Positions 25,308-34,521 of a stretch of DNA of 64,000 nt are shown piece after piece. Source of the stretch: CAZWCX01 sp964632945 (GTDB taxonomy: Bacteria; Planctomycetota; MHYJ01; WSZJ01; CAZWCX01); assembly GCA_964632945.1 (NCBI GenBank), contig CAZWCX010000004.1, positions 62,001-126,000 of the forward strand, read 5' to 3'. The position numbers and the translations under genes are program-made. Below the pieces are notes generated by a model that saw only the letters and a program-made list of their open reading frames with translations, did not search any database and had not been told where the DNA came from. Position 1 is the stretch's first letter. Each line of letters begins with the position of its first letter.

Positions 25308-25381
25308 AGCCGCGATTTCGTGCCCCGGGGGGGGCTGCCGGATTCGTCCGGCATCGGAGGGTTGTTTGGGAGAAGCTACAC

Positions 25382-28228
25382 ATGGAGCTTCGAGTCACTC
25401 GTGCAGCGAAGGTGTTGGCGAATACGCTGATCCTTGCGTTGCTCATCCCGGCGTTCGTTGCGCTCCTCGCCGGCTGCAAGACCTCCTCGCCGGCGCCGTC
25501 GGACTCGACGGCCCCCAACGCGAATGCATCGAACCGCGGTAGCGATACCGATCACGCCCGCGATCAGGCGGCGCGGCTCGAGGCCCAGCTGAAGCAGGGT
25601 GCCCTTGCGCAACCGGCGCCCCAGCCGGTGAAGAGCGAGCGGCCTGCCGCCAACGGCAAGTCGCCCATCGCCCACCCGCACGAGGGCGAGGCCCCCGCCC
25701 AGCCCGCCGAAGCGCCCGTCGCTGAGGCCCCGGCCGCGGAACATCCGAAGGCAGAAGCCCCGCCCACGGATGACCTGCTCGCTCGCGCCGAGGCCGATCG
25801 CCGCGTGCGCCAGGAGCTCTCCCAGAAGTACCTTGCCACCGGCAAGAAGCTCTACCTCGAGAGCAACCTCCCCCAGGCCCGCGAGAACTTCGCGCACGCC
25901 GCCCGCCTCGATCCGGACAACACCGAGGCCACCCGCCTCCTGGCCGAAGTCGACATGGCCCTCGGCAACCAGGCCGCGGAAATCAAGACCGTCAAGGAAC
26001 ACTACCAGGACCGCCTCGCGGTCCAGATCCAGCAGGTCACCATGGAGGTGAACAATCACCTCGCCCAGGGTAAGCGCCTCTTCGATGCCGGCAAGTACAA
26101 GGAAGCCATCGTCGAGTTCGAAGCCGTCGAAGAGAAGCTGCGCTGGAACCCGTACGATATCGGCCTGAACGAGCAGCGCGACAAGGCCCACGAGTGGCTG
26201 CGCCTCGCCCAGGAGCGCCTGGACGTCCAGATGCGGGAAAACGACCGCCTCCAGAAAGAAGCGGCCGTACGCATCGCCCAGGGCGAAGAAGAGGCGCGCC
26301 GCCAGTCGGTGCGGGATCGCATCAAGAGCCTGTTCAAGCAGGCGCTGGTGAATATGGACGAGAAAAAGTATCAGCGCGCCGAGGACCTCTGCAACGAGAT
26401 CCTTCAGATCGACCCCAAGTTCGTCATGGCCAAGGACCTCAAGGAAGACGCCCTCCGCGCCCGTCACCGCAAGGCGTACCGTGACTTCCTGCGCGAGAAG
26501 ATCGAGCGCTGGAAGCGGACGATCGAAGACATCGACGAAGCCCTGATCCCCTACGATGAGGGTCGCCTCGTCCGCTACCCGGACATGCAGCGCTGGCAGG
26601 AAAAGTCCAAGCGCGAAAAGCTCGGTCAGATCGAGGAAGTGAAGGAGATCGATCCGGCCATCCTGGCGATCCAGAACAAGCTCGATACCCTCAAGATCGA
26701 CCTGGATTTCACGGATGCGAACCTGTACGACATCCTCGACTTCATCCGTGAGTTCGCCAAGATCAACATTGACATCGCCCCCGAAGTGAAGTCGGAAGGG
26801 ATCGCGGATAAGACGATCACCTTCCAAATGAAGGGCCTGCCCCTCAAGAACGTCCTCAAGCTCCTCCTCCGCCAGTACAGCCTCGACTACAACTTCGACA
26901 ACCAGGTGCTGGTGGTGACCAAGCCGGAACTCGCCGAGGGCAAGCCGGTCCTCGAGGTGCACGACGTCCGCGACCTCCTGCGCACGATCCCGGACTTCCC
27001 GGGCCCCGATATCCAGATCGCGCTCGGGACCGAGGAAGGCGTGTCCGCGGCGTTCGCGGAATCCGAACAGAAGTCGGCGATCACCGCCGAGGCGCTCCAG
27101 GACCTGATCAAAGGCAATATCGCCCCGACCTCGTGGGAGGAACGCGGCGATCAGGTGTCCATCGCCCTCACCGGCAATGGTCAGTTGCTCGTCGTCCACA
27201 CCCCGGCGGTGCAGGGTGAAATCCGCAAGTTCCTCTCCAACCTGCGCAGCTTCACCGGCGCCATGGTGTCGATCGAAGCCCGCTTTGTCGCCGTGACCGA
27301 TGACTTCCTGCAGGACATCGGCGTCGAGTTCCGCGGCGGCGCGGAACCGGACGGTACCTCCCAGCCCCTCCTCAACATCAACAAGGGCGGCGGAGTCTCG
27401 ATCGATGACGAAGGGGTCCTCATCCCGGGTGCGGGCGGCGGATCCGCCCTCAACCCGTTCGGCGGCATCTTCGACGACCAGGTGCGCTCGGATGTCTATG
27501 ACATGCGCTTCCGCACCTTCTACAGCTTCCTGAACCCGTCGAAGGGCTTCAGCCAGGACTTCCGGATCGGCGGTCGTCTGGCCAATCAGGGCGGAATCGG
27601 CCTCCACTTCGAAGTCTTCGAGGGAATCCAGTGGAGCATGGTCCTCCGGGCCCTCGAAAAGTCCCAGAAGGGCACCGTCGTCAGCGCGCCGCGCGTCACC
27701 GCCTTCAACACTCAGCGGGCGCACGTGCTGGTCGCCGATCAGCAGGCCTACATCAAGGACTTCGACGTTGAAATCGCGACGAACTCGGTCGCGTACGACC
27801 CGATCGTCGGGGTGGTTCAGAGCGGCCTGGTCCTCGACGTTCGCCCCATCATCTCCAACGATCGCAAGTACATCACCCTGGAATTGCGGCCGGCCGTCGC
27901 CAACCTGGTGCAGCCGATCCGCACGACCATCGTGGCGCAGACCTTCGACATCTTCGGCATCCTGCACACGGTCGTCATTCAGCTGCCCGAGTTGCAGATT
28001 CAGCGGGCCCAGACGACGGTCCGCCTCCCGGATCGCGGGACGGTCATCATCGCCGGTCTGAAGAACGTGCTGGATCGCGATCTTCAGGCGGAAACCCCGT
28101 TCCTGGCCAAGATCCCCCTGCTCAGCTTCCTGTTCAGCCGCAAGGCCAAGACGGACGAAAAGCAGAACCTGGTCATCCTGGTCACGGCCGAGATCATCGA
28201 CCTCGCCGAGCGGGAGGACAAGCTCTAG
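25382..28228 (+). CDS. Lipoprotein secretin, copy 2
   Basis: 948 residues. Lipobox LLAGC with Cys32. The linker carries SPIAHPHEGEAPAQPAEAP, close to the same element in copies 1 and 3. TPR-like region (about 140-330) with KLYLESNLPQARENFAHAAR, coiled coil rich in Arg/Glu, STN-like domain (about 435-500, DLDFTDANLYDILDFIREF), then the secretin barrel from about residue 630 (SIEARFVAVTDDFLQDIGVE) with TPFLAKIPLLSFLFSRKA as signature. It ends AEIIDLAEREDKL, nearly identical to copy 3. No inner-membrane platform genes adjoin this pair, so it either uses the PilM-N/PilO-like platform or serves another export route. Confidence 0.9.
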   Translation: MELRVTRAAKVLANTLILALLIPAFVALLAGCKTSSPAPSDSTAPNANASNRGSDTDHARDQAARLEAQLKQGALAQPAPQPVKSERPAANGKSPIAHPHEGEAPAQPAEAPVAEAPAAEHPKAEAPPTDDLLARAEADRRVRQELSQKYLATGKKLYLESNLPQARENFAHAARLDPDNTEATRLLAEVDMALGNQAAEIKTVKEHYQDRLAVQIQQVTMEVNNHLAQGKRLFDAGKYKEAIVEFEAVEEKLRWNPYDIGLNEQRDKAHEWLRLAQERLDVQMRENDRLQKEAAVRIAQGEEEARRQSVRDRIKSLFKQALVNMDEKKYQRAEDLCNEILQIDPKFVMAKDLKEDALRARHRKAYRDFLREKIERWKRTIEDIDEALIPYDEGRLVRYPDMQRWQEKSKREKLGQIEEVKEIDPAILAIQNKLDTLKIDLDFTDANLYDILDFIREFAKINIDIAPEVKSEGIADKTITFQMKGLPLKNVLKLLLRQYSLDYNFDNQVLVVTKPELAEGKPVLEVHDVRDLLRTIPDFPGPDIQIALGTEEGVSAAFAESEQKSAITAEALQDLIKGNIAPTSWEERGDQVSIALTGNGQLLVVHTPAVQGEIRKFLSNLRSFTGAMVSIEARFVAVTDDFLQDIGVEFRGGAEPDGTSQPLLNINKGGGVSIDDEGVLIPGAGGGSALNPFGGIFDDQVRSDVYDMRFRTFYSFLNPSKGFSQDFRIGGRLANQGGIGLHFEVFEGIQWSMVLRALEKSQKGTVVSAPRVTAFNTQRAHVLVADQQAYIKDFDVEIATNSVAYDPIVGVVQSGLVLDVRPIISNDRKYITLELRPAVANLVQPIRTTIVAQTFDIFGILHTVVIQLPELQIQRAQTTVRLPDRGTVIIAGLKNVLDRDLQAETPFLAKIPLLSFLFSRKAKTDEKQNLVILVTAEIIDLAEREDKL

Positions 28229-28315
28229 GCTTCTCCCCCACGGGTCGGCTGTGCATGACGACAGAAGGAAACGGGGCCGCAACCTGGCCCTAGGATAGGA
28301 TTGAGGAAGGGTGTT

Positions 28316-31165
28316 ATGCTGTCAGGATCTCCGAACGTGAGTGTGGCGAACGGTCGGTCTCCCCGCGGAGCCGCCGGGATCCTCGCGCTTCTCGTCCTGT
28401 TCGGCGCGGTGCTGGTCGCGGGATGCAAGTCGCCCGGGAACAACCCGGGGTCCGAGCCCCCGCCCCAGGCTGCCCCTCAGCCCCGTTCCGATGCGGCGAC
28501 GGCGCCCGGCAAGACCGGAATCGCCCACCCGCATGAAGGCGAGGCTCCGGCCCAGCCCGCGGAGGCCCCGGTCGCCGAGCAGCCGCCGGCCGCCGAACCG
28601 CCGGCCGCCGATCCGCCCGCCGACGACGTCCTCGCTCGCGCCGAGGCCGATCGCCGCATGCGGCAGGAACTCGCCCAGAAGTATCTCGAGACCGGCAAGC
28701 GGCTCTTCATGGAGAGCAACTTCCCGCAGGCTCGCGAGAACTTCCGGCAGGCCGCGACCCTCGATCCCGACAACGCCGAAGCCCTGCGCATGTTGGCTGA
28801 GGCCGATATGATGCTCGGCGACAACCGCGGGGAAGTCGCCACGGTCAAACGGCACTACGAGGATCGTCTCCGCGTCCAGATCGAGCAGGTCCAGATGGAA
28901 GTAAAAAACCATCTGCTTCAGGGGAAGCGCCTGTTCGACGGCGGTAAGTACAAGGAAGCCATTGTCGAGTTCGAGGCCGTCGAGGAGAAGCTCCGCTGGG
29001 CGCCCTCCGACCTCGGCTTGGACGAGGAGCGCAAGCGCGCGACCGAATGGAAGCGACTCGCGGAAGATCGTCGCCGGATCCAGGAAGACGAAAATGATCG
29101 CCTCCAGAAGGAAGCGGCCCTCCGAATCGCCCAAAAGGAAGAAGAACATCGCCGCCAGCAGGCCCGGGAGCGCATCAAGTCGCTCTTCCGGGAAGCCCTC
29201 GTCAACATGGACGAGATGAATTTCATGCGCGCCGAAGAACTGGCGGACGAGATCCTTCGCATCGATCCGAAGTTCGCCCTCGCCAAGGAACTCAAGGGTG
29301 ATGCCCTTCGGGCGCGACACCGCAAAGCGTACAAGGACTTCTTGCGCGTCAAGATCGAGCGCTGGAAGCGCACCATCGAAGAAATGAACGAGGCGACCAT
29401 CCCCTACTCGGAAGACCACCTCGTCCGCTTCCCGGATGCCGAGAAGTGGAGGGAAAAGGAATCGCGGATCGATGTCGGCCGCATCACCAAGGAAGACGCG
29501 GTCGATCCCGATGTCTTGGCCATCAAGAACAAGCTCCAGACCCTCAAGATCGACCTGGACTTCACGGATGCAAGCCTCTATGACATCCTGGAGTTCATCC
29601 GGGAATTCGCTCAGCTCAACGTGGAAATCGCGCCGGAGGTGAAGTCCGAGGGGACGCCCGACAAGCGGATCACCTTCCAGATGCGCGAACTGGTGCTTGA
29701 GAATGTCCTCAAGCTGCTGCTCCGGCAGTACGGCTTGGACTACACGTTCGAGAACAAGATCCTCCTCATCACCAAGCCCGATCTGGCCCAGGGTAAGCCG
29801 GTTCTCGAAGTGCACGACGTCCGCGACCTCCTCCGCACGATCCCGGACTTCCCCGCGCCCCAGATTCAGCTGAACACCGGAGAGGGCGACGCGGGCGTCA
29901 GTGCGGCATTCGCGGAGCCCGAGGAGAAGGCCGCCATCACGGCGGAACAGCTCCAGGACCTCATCAAGGGCAACGTCTCCCCCACCAGCTGGGAGGAACG
30001 GTCTGAGGAAGTGTCCATCGCCCTGACCGGCAACGGGCAGCTCCTCGTCGTCCACACGCCGGTCGTTCAGGAAGAGATTCGCGAGTTCTTGACCGAACTG
30101 CGCACCTTCACGGGCGCCATGGTGTCGATCGAGGCGCGATTCATCCGCGTTCGCGACGGTTTCCTCCAGGACATCGGCGTCGAAATCCGGGACGGACTGG
30201 ACGCGCTGGAAACGGTGAATGCGATCGGACCGGGCGCCTTCCCGGGTAACTTCCTGACGGAACTCAACGACGTTCGCAACGGCGCCTTCAATCAGGCATT
30301 CCTGCTCAACAACAACAAGGGCGGCGGTGCCACCATCGATGACGAGAACATCCTGGTCCCGGGCAGCGGCCCGAACAGCGGGCTCAACCCGTTCGCCGGT
30401 ATTCGGAGCAACGGGGTCAACGGAGGTCCGTATGACCTGCGGTTCCGCACCGCCTACAGCTTCTTGAACTCCTCGAAGGGCTTCTCGCAGGACTTCCCGA
30501 TCGGCGCTCGCGCTCTGGCCAACCAGGGCGGCCTGGGCCTCCACTTCAGGCTCCTGAACGACTACGAGCTCAACATGGTCGTGCGCGCCCTCGAAAAGAC
30601 TCAGAAGGGTACCGTCGTTACGGCCCCGCGCGTCACTGCGTTCAACACCCAGCGCGCGCACATCCTCGTGGCCGACCAGCAGGCCTACATCAAGGACTTC
30701 GACGTCGAAATCGCCACGAACTCCGTGGCCTTCGACCCGATCGTCGGCATCGTCCAGAGCGGCCTCGCCCTCGACGTCCGTCCGATCATCTCGAACGATC
30801 GCAAATACGTCACCCTCGAATTGCGTCCGGCCGTCGCCAGCTTGGCTCAGCCGATCCGCACAACCCTGGTCGCTTCGACCTTCGACGCCTTCGGCATCCT
30901 CCACCAGGTGTTCATCCAGCTGCCGGAGTTGAACCTCCAGCAGGCCCAGACCACGATCCGGATGCCGGACAAGGGCTCGGTTCTGATCGCGGGCCTGAAG
31001 GACGTTCTGGATCGCGACATCTCCTCGGAGACCCCGTTCCTGGCCAAGATTCCGATTCTCAACTTCCTGTTCAGCCGGAAGGGCAAGGAAATCGACAAGA
31101 GCAACCTGCTTGTCCTCGTCTCGGCCGAAATCATCGACCTGGAAGAGCGCGAAGACAAGCTCTAG
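28316..31165 (+). CDS. Lipoprotein secretin, copy 3
   Basis: The ATG at 28316 has GAGGAAGG five bases upstream and gives a lipobox (VLVAGC, Cys37); an earlier TTG at 28301 is less likely. 949 residues. Same order as copy 2: HPHEGEAPAQPAEAP linker, TPR-like and coiled-coil part, STN-like domain (DLDFTDASLYDILEFIREF), secretin barrel with SIEARFIRVRDGFLQDIGVE and TPFLAKIPILNFLFSRKG. Long stretches match copy 2 closely (QQAYIKDFDVEIATNSVA), so the pair is a fairly recent tandem duplication. The main differences are an insertion around residues 630-680 and the linker length. Followed by a strong terminator. Confidence 0.9.
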   Translation: MLSGSPNVSVANGRSPRGAAGILALLVLFGAVLVAGCKSPGNNPGSEPPPQAAPQPRSDAATAPGKTGIAHPHEGEAPAQPAEAPVAEQPPAAEPPAADPPADDVLARAEADRRMRQELAQKYLETGKRLFMESNFPQARENFRQAATLDPDNAEALRMLAEADMMLGDNRGEVATVKRHYEDRLRVQIEQVQMEVKNHLLQGKRLFDGGKYKEAIVEFEAVEEKLRWAPSDLGLDEERKRATEWKRLAEDRRRIQEDENDRLQKEAALRIAQKEEEHRRQQARERIKSLFREALVNMDEMNFMRAEELADEILRIDPKFALAKELKGDALRARHRKAYKDFLRVKIERWKRTIEEMNEATIPYSEDHLVRFPDAEKWREKESRIDVGRITKEDAVDPDVLAIKNKLQTLKIDLDFTDASLYDILEFIREFAQLNVEIAPEVKSEGTPDKRITFQMRELVLENVLKLLLRQYGLDYTFENKILLITKPDLAQGKPVLEVHDVRDLLRTIPDFPAPQIQLNTGEGDAGVSAAFAEPEEKAAITAEQLQDLIKGNVSPTSWEERSEEVSIALTGNGQLLVVHTPVVQEEIREFLTELRTFTGAMVSIEARFIRVRDGFLQDIGVEIRDGLDALETVNAIGPGAFPGNFLTELNDVRNGAFNQAFLLNNNKGGGATIDDENILVPGSGPNSGLNPFAGIRSNGVNGGPYDLRFRTAYSFLNSSKGFSQDFPIGARALANQGGLGLHFRLLNDYELNMVVRALEKTQKGTVVTAPRVTAFNTQRAHILVADQQAYIKDFDVEIATNSVAFDPIVGIVQSGLALDVRPIISNDRKYVTLELRPAVASLAQPIRTTLVASTFDAFGILHQVFIQLPELNLQQAQTTIRMPDKGSVLIAGLKDVLDRDISSETPFLAKIPILNFLFSRKGKEIDKSNLLVLVSAEIIDLEEREDKL

Positions 31166-31193
31166 CCCTTCGCACCGTAGTCACCACTCCATC

Positions 31194-31225
31194 GGCCCCG
31201 GGCTCGACCAGCCCGGGGCCGGTTT
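31194..31225 (+). terminator. Intrinsic terminator after the tandem secretin genes
   Basis: Perfect 11-base stem GGCCCCGGGCT (31194-31204) / AGCCCGGGGCC (31210-31220) with a five-base loop, followed by GGTTT. It lies only 20 bases before the HAD gene start. Confidence 0.8.
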
Positions 31226-31239
31226 GCTATGAGGATTCC

Positions 31240-31986
31240 GTGCCTCGCCGGCCTGCCGCCAAGAAGTCTCGCATCAAGGCGATCTTCTTCGACGTTGACG
31301 ACACCCTCTTCTCCACCTCGGACTTCGCCGCCATCGCCCGTCGAAACGGCGTCGAGGCCATGGTTCGGCTCGGACTCAAGGCCAATCCGGACGAACTTCT
31401 CCGTGAACTCCAGGAGGTCGTCCAGGAATTCACCAGCAACTACGAGCATCACTTCGACAAGCTGCTCGCGCGGATTCCTCCTTCCCGCTACGCCGGCATC
31501 AACCCCGCCATGCTCGTGGCATCTGCGATCGTCGCGTATCATGAAACGAAGTTCCGCCAGCTTCACCCGTACAACGATGTCATCGAGGTGCTGAGCCTCC
31601 TGGCCCGATCGAATCTCATCCGTGGCGTCATTACCGCCGGGGTGACGATCAAACAAGCCGAGAAGCTCCTGCGCCTCAACGTCTACCCATTCTTCACCCC
31701 GACCGCGATCTTCATCTCCGATCAAATCGGCATTGGCAAACCCAACCCCAAACTGTATTCGCGCGCTTGCGAGATCGCGAAAGTCAAGCCGCAGGAGGCC
31801 ATGTACGTCGGCGACAACCCCGCCCACGATATCGACCCCGCCAACTCGATCGGGATGATCACGGTCCTCAATCGCCGAAGCCCCAAAGTCGTCCTCGTTC
31901 ATGGACAAACCACCCCGCGTCATGAGATCTACGACTTCTGGGACTTGCTCAAACTGGTGCGCGAGGAGTACGGCGTCCGGGTCTAG
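31240..31986 (+). CDS. HAD-superfamily hydrolase
   Basis: 248 residues from a GTG with GAGGA nine bases upstream. The haloacid dehalogenase motifs are all present: FFDVDDTLF (nucleophile and acid/base Asp), GVITAG (motif II, Thr), GKPNPKLY (Lys, motif III) and MYVGDNPAHDI (motif IV, acidic metal ligands). The helical cap lies between residues 30 and 110. Likely a phosphatase on a small phosphorylated metabolite; the family is broad and the substrate cannot be named. It follows the secretin terminator closely, so it either depends on read-through or has its own unseen promoter. Confidence 0.88.
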   Translation: MPRRPAAKKSRIKAIFFDVDDTLFSTSDFAAIARRNGVEAMVRLGLKANPDELLRELQEVVQEFTSNYEHHFDKLLARIPPSRYAGINPAMLVASAIVAYHETKFRQLHPYNDVIEVLSLLARSNLIRGVITAGVTIKQAEKLLRLNVYPFFTPTAIFISDQIGIGKPNPKLYSRACEIAKVKPQEAMYVGDNPAHDIDPANSIGMITVLNRRSPKVVLVHGQTTPRHEIYDFWDLLKLVREEYGVRV

Positions 31987-32299
31987 ATGGCCCTGTGCAC
32001 GCCGGGAATGCGTTCCCCGACTTCCGCCCTCCCCCCCTCACCCGCCGTCCGGCGCTTGGATGCGCAGCGATCCACAGCATTTCGTGTGCATGAGAAGCCG
32101 CATCGGAACCTCTCGGGAACGAAGTGGTTTCCTCGGACCCGGGCAATCTGGATCCGGCAGCGGATTGCCGCGGAAGGGTTGTGGGGTCGGAAGTCGCGGG
32201 AACCTCTGCGGGAGGCGTCACCGGGTTGACCGGTGGCCTGCAAGTCCGGGGAGGGCAACTCGGCGACCCGATCCGCCGGAACCGCGCGTCGCGGCCGCC
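31987..32299 (+). other. Intergenic region between convergent genes
   Basis: About 310 bases between the HAD gene and the DUF190 gene of the opposite strand. I see no gene, promoter or convincing terminator hairpin. Confidence 0.5.
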
Positions 32300-32692
32300 T
32301 CAGGGGGATCCCACGGAATCGGTTCCGGCAGGGTGCGCGGCATCGTGACGATAGGCGATCACGTGGACCTTCTCGACGGTGATCAGCCCCTCCCCGACCA
32401 TTCCATCCAGCGTCGGCAGGAACGCACGAATCCGTTCGGCTCGGTCAACGATTTCGATGACCACCGGAAGGTCCTCCGAGAGCCGCAGGATCTTCACCGA
32501 GTGGATTCGGCTGTTGGCCCCGAATCCCATCAGGCCTCGGCACACCGTGGCTCCGGCCAGACCGGCCCGGCGGGCTTCCTCCACGATGGCGGCATAGAGC
32601 GGGCGACCCTGCCATTGGTCCGACTCACCGATGAATACCCGAACCAGTTCCGCTTCGCCCTCGATCTTCATGCGCTTCCCCGATGACTTCAT
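32300..32692 (-). CDS. DUF190 family protein
   Basis: 130 residues. The start (ATG, complement 32692) overlaps the CrcB stop in an ATGA, so translation is coupled. The sequence is a typical DUF190 domain: ELVRVFIGESDQWQGRPLYA, IVEEARRAGLAGATVCRGLM, GFGANSRIHSVKILRLSEDL, then LPVVIEIVDRAERI. The family has a ferredoxin-like, PII-like fold and is very often encoded beside CrcB; its biochemical role is not established. Given the pairing, a part in fluoride export or its control is inferred. Confidence 0.88.
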   Translation of the reverse strand: MKSSGKRMKIEGEAELVRVFIGESDQWQGRPLYAAIVEEARRAGLAGATVCRGLMGFGANSRIHSVKILRLSEDLPVVIEIVDRAERIRAFLPTLDGMVGEGLITVEKVHVIAYRHDAAHPAGTDSVGSP

Positions 32693-33069
32693 CCGGAGAC
32701 CGACTGGACCACCGCCCTCCCCGCCAGCACCGCAATCAACCCGATCACCACGCTGACCACGATGTTCGCGGTCGCGAGGCCGAACGAGCCGTCCCGGACG
32801 AGTTGGACGGTCTCGTATCCGAAGGTCGAGAACGTCGTGAACGCGCCGAGGATTCCAACGCCCCAGAACAGCCGCGCCTCCGGGGAGATCGCCTGCCGGT
32901 CCTCGACGAGCGACATCAGCACGCCGATGGCGAAACTCCCAAGGAGATTCACGACCAGAGTGCCGAGGGGAAACCGCCCGGAATAGTACTGGTGAACCAG
33001 ACCGCCCAGGCCGTAGCGCGCCACCGCGCCCATCGCTCCGCCCGCCGCGATGATCAGCAACTTCCCCAT
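32689..33069 (-). CDS. crcB: Fluoride channel CrcB/Fluc
   Basis: 126 residues, the normal length for a Fluc subunit, with four membrane helices. Family motifs: GGAMGAVARYGLGG in helix 1, FPLGTLVVNLLGSFAIG in helix 2 (the conserved Asn), and GILGAFTTFSTFGYET in helix 3 (pore Phe and Thr residues). Two subunits form a dual-topology dimer that lets fluoride leave the cell. Encoded in the middle of a minus-strand group and overlapping DUF190. No fluoride riboswitch is recognisable upstream; the gene lies just 9 bases after another coding region. Confidence 0.94.
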   Translation of the reverse strand: MGKLLIIAAGGAMGAVARYGLGGLVHQYYSGRFPLGTLVVNLLGSFAIGVLMSLVEDRQAISPEARLFWGVGILGAFTTFSTFGYETVQLVRDGSFGLATANIVVSVVIGLIAVLAGRAVVQSVSG

Positions 33070-33078
33070 CGGCCCCGC

Positions 33079-34521
33079 CTACTGATAGACCACCACTCTC
33101 TCGATTCCCAAGCCGATGCACCGCGGACAACGGATCCGACCGGCAGGCGCGCCGGCCTCCGGGGCGCTCATCTCCGGCTCCGTCGCGGACTTGGGGTCGC
33201 CGCCGGACGCGCCGGTCTCCCCCGCGACCACCGGAGTGGAGGCTCCACTCTCCTCGGCGCCCCCCGATGCGGCTGCCCCGCCGGCCGAGTCGGTCTGCTC
33301 GCTCACGCCCGAAGGTTCGGTTCCTGATGACGCCGCGGATGCCGATCCGTCCGCCGTCCCGCTCAGTGTCCCGCTCCCGCCGCAGCGCGAACACCCCTTG
33401 TGCCGGATCGCAAGAACCCGCAAGTCTTTCTCCGCCAGCTGACCGCACAGGAACGCCATGCGTTCCTGCGAAGACGCTTCCTCCCACCAGTCCTCGGGCG
33501 ATCCCAGCGCAGGCGCCTCGACCAGCCAAGTGGCGCCCCCATACCCGATCATGCGCACGAACGGACCGGAGCGCCGCTCGAACCGTCGCACCGCCTCCTC
33601 CCGCGACATCGCCATCTTCTTGCCCTGTTCCTCCGCCACCGAGCCGACCACGTCTCCCGTCAATTCCGCCAGCGCCGTCGGATAGCCGATCTCGATCCGC
33701 GCGGCAACGGCACGCACTTTGGCATCCAGGGCGAGATGGATGGCGAAAACCAGGCGGTCCTGATGCGACGGAACGTTCTCCGGCGCGTCGAGATGCTCCG
33801 CCAATCCGCGCAACTCGTCCGCCACGGGCCCGTCCGGCGTCGCAGGGATGCGAGCCCGCAGCAATCCGAGGGCCCCCTCCCAGTCATGCTCCAGCAATCG
33901 CTGTTCGATGACGGTGCAATACTCCGGGGCAAGGCCGGCCCCGCCCGCCCCGCGCAGACCTTGGGCGACGCCCAGTGCGGTTGCCGCGGGAATCCCTTTC
34001 ATCGCGAGGGCGTCTGCAACCCGATGATGGTGCTCCGCAGCCTGCGGGATTCCCCACTCCTCGCTGGCGCGAGCCAGGGACCGATGCCCTTCGGCCGTAC
34101 GGGGCGGATCCTGCGCAACCCGTTGATCGTACAACTGCGTTTGCGCCGTGCCCGCAACCCGCGGACCGGCCGATCCCGCACCCGCTTGGGTTCCGGACGG
34201 TTTCGGGCCTGCGGTACCCGCGCCGGATCCCGCCGTCGCGACCTCGACCGGGGGTGGGATTCCCGCCGCGCGAGCAATCCGAACCCGGCTTTCGTCCGAC
34301 AACTCGGTCCACAGGAGCAGCACCTCGACACGCTCGGGAGTGCGCACCAGTGCCCCCCTTTCGTCGGTTCGAACGACCTCACCCGTCCACACGATCCCCG
34401 ATCGCGTGCGCAAGGTCATCCACTCGGCAGACCAGGCCCAACCGGCCATCGCCACCAGAAGCCCGGCCACGACGCAATCCAAAGACCGGCGCCGACGGGG
34501 CATCGCCGCTTCACGCTTCAT
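33079..34521 (-). CDS. Secreted protein with a split DnaJ-type CxxCxGxG zinc motif
   Basis: 480 residues. The start at complement 34521 has GGAGTT six bases upstream; it overlaps the aminotransferase stop by 11 bases. A signal peptide or anchor lies near residues 15-32 (LDCVVAGLLVAMAGWAWSA). Residues 35-75 resemble the small beta unit found before helical repeats (LRTRSGIVWTGEVVRTDERG). The middle is helical. The C-terminus has CSRCGGSG and, about 75 low-complexity residues later, CPRCIGLG: two halves of a DnaJ-like zinc-binding site separated by a Gly/Ser/Ala/Glu insert. Function unknown; unrelated by sequence to its CrcB neighbour. Confidence 0.65.
   Translation of the reverse strand: MKREAAMPRRRRSLDCVVAGLLVAMAGWAWSAEWMTLRTRSGIVWTGEVVRTDERGALVRTPERVEVLLLWTELSDESRVRIARAAGIPPPVEVATAGSGAGTAGPKPSGTQAGAGSAGPRVAGTAQTQLYDQRVAQDPPRTAEGHRSLARASEEWGIPQAAEHHHRVADALAMKGIPAATALGVAQGLRGAGGAGLAPEYCTVIEQRLLEHDWEGALGLLRARIPATPDGPVADELRGLAEHLDAPENVPSHQDRLVFAIHLALDAKVRAVAARIEIGYPTALAELTGDVVGSVAEEQGKKMAMSREEAVRRFERRSGPFVRMIGYGGATWLVEAPALGSPEDWWEEASSQERMAFLCGQLAEKDLRVLAIRHKGCSRCGGSGTLSGTADGSASAASSGTEPSGVSEQTDSAGGAAASGGAEESGASTPVVAGETGASGGDPKSATEPEMSAPEAGAPAGRIRCPRCIGLGIERVVVYQ

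Larger units (their letters stand above)
24736..25381 (+). other. Long intergenic region with terminator, second hairpin and promoter
   Basis: About 650 bases without a credible gene; the open frames here lack ribosome binding sites and similarity. It holds the ExbD-operon terminator (24754-24785), a second hairpin GGGAGCGGG/CCCGCTTCC (25002-25024, loop CTAAA, one G-U pair), a short inverted repeat ATCGA-AAG-TCGAT (25260-25272), and the promoter of the two secretin genes (25280-25307). Confidence 0.6.

Noticed and set aside
32000..32690. Plus-strand open frames over the DUF190 gene and the preceding spacer
   Set aside because: No ribosome binding sites, Arg/Pro/Ser-rich composition, and overlap with a recognisable DUF190 domain on the other strand.
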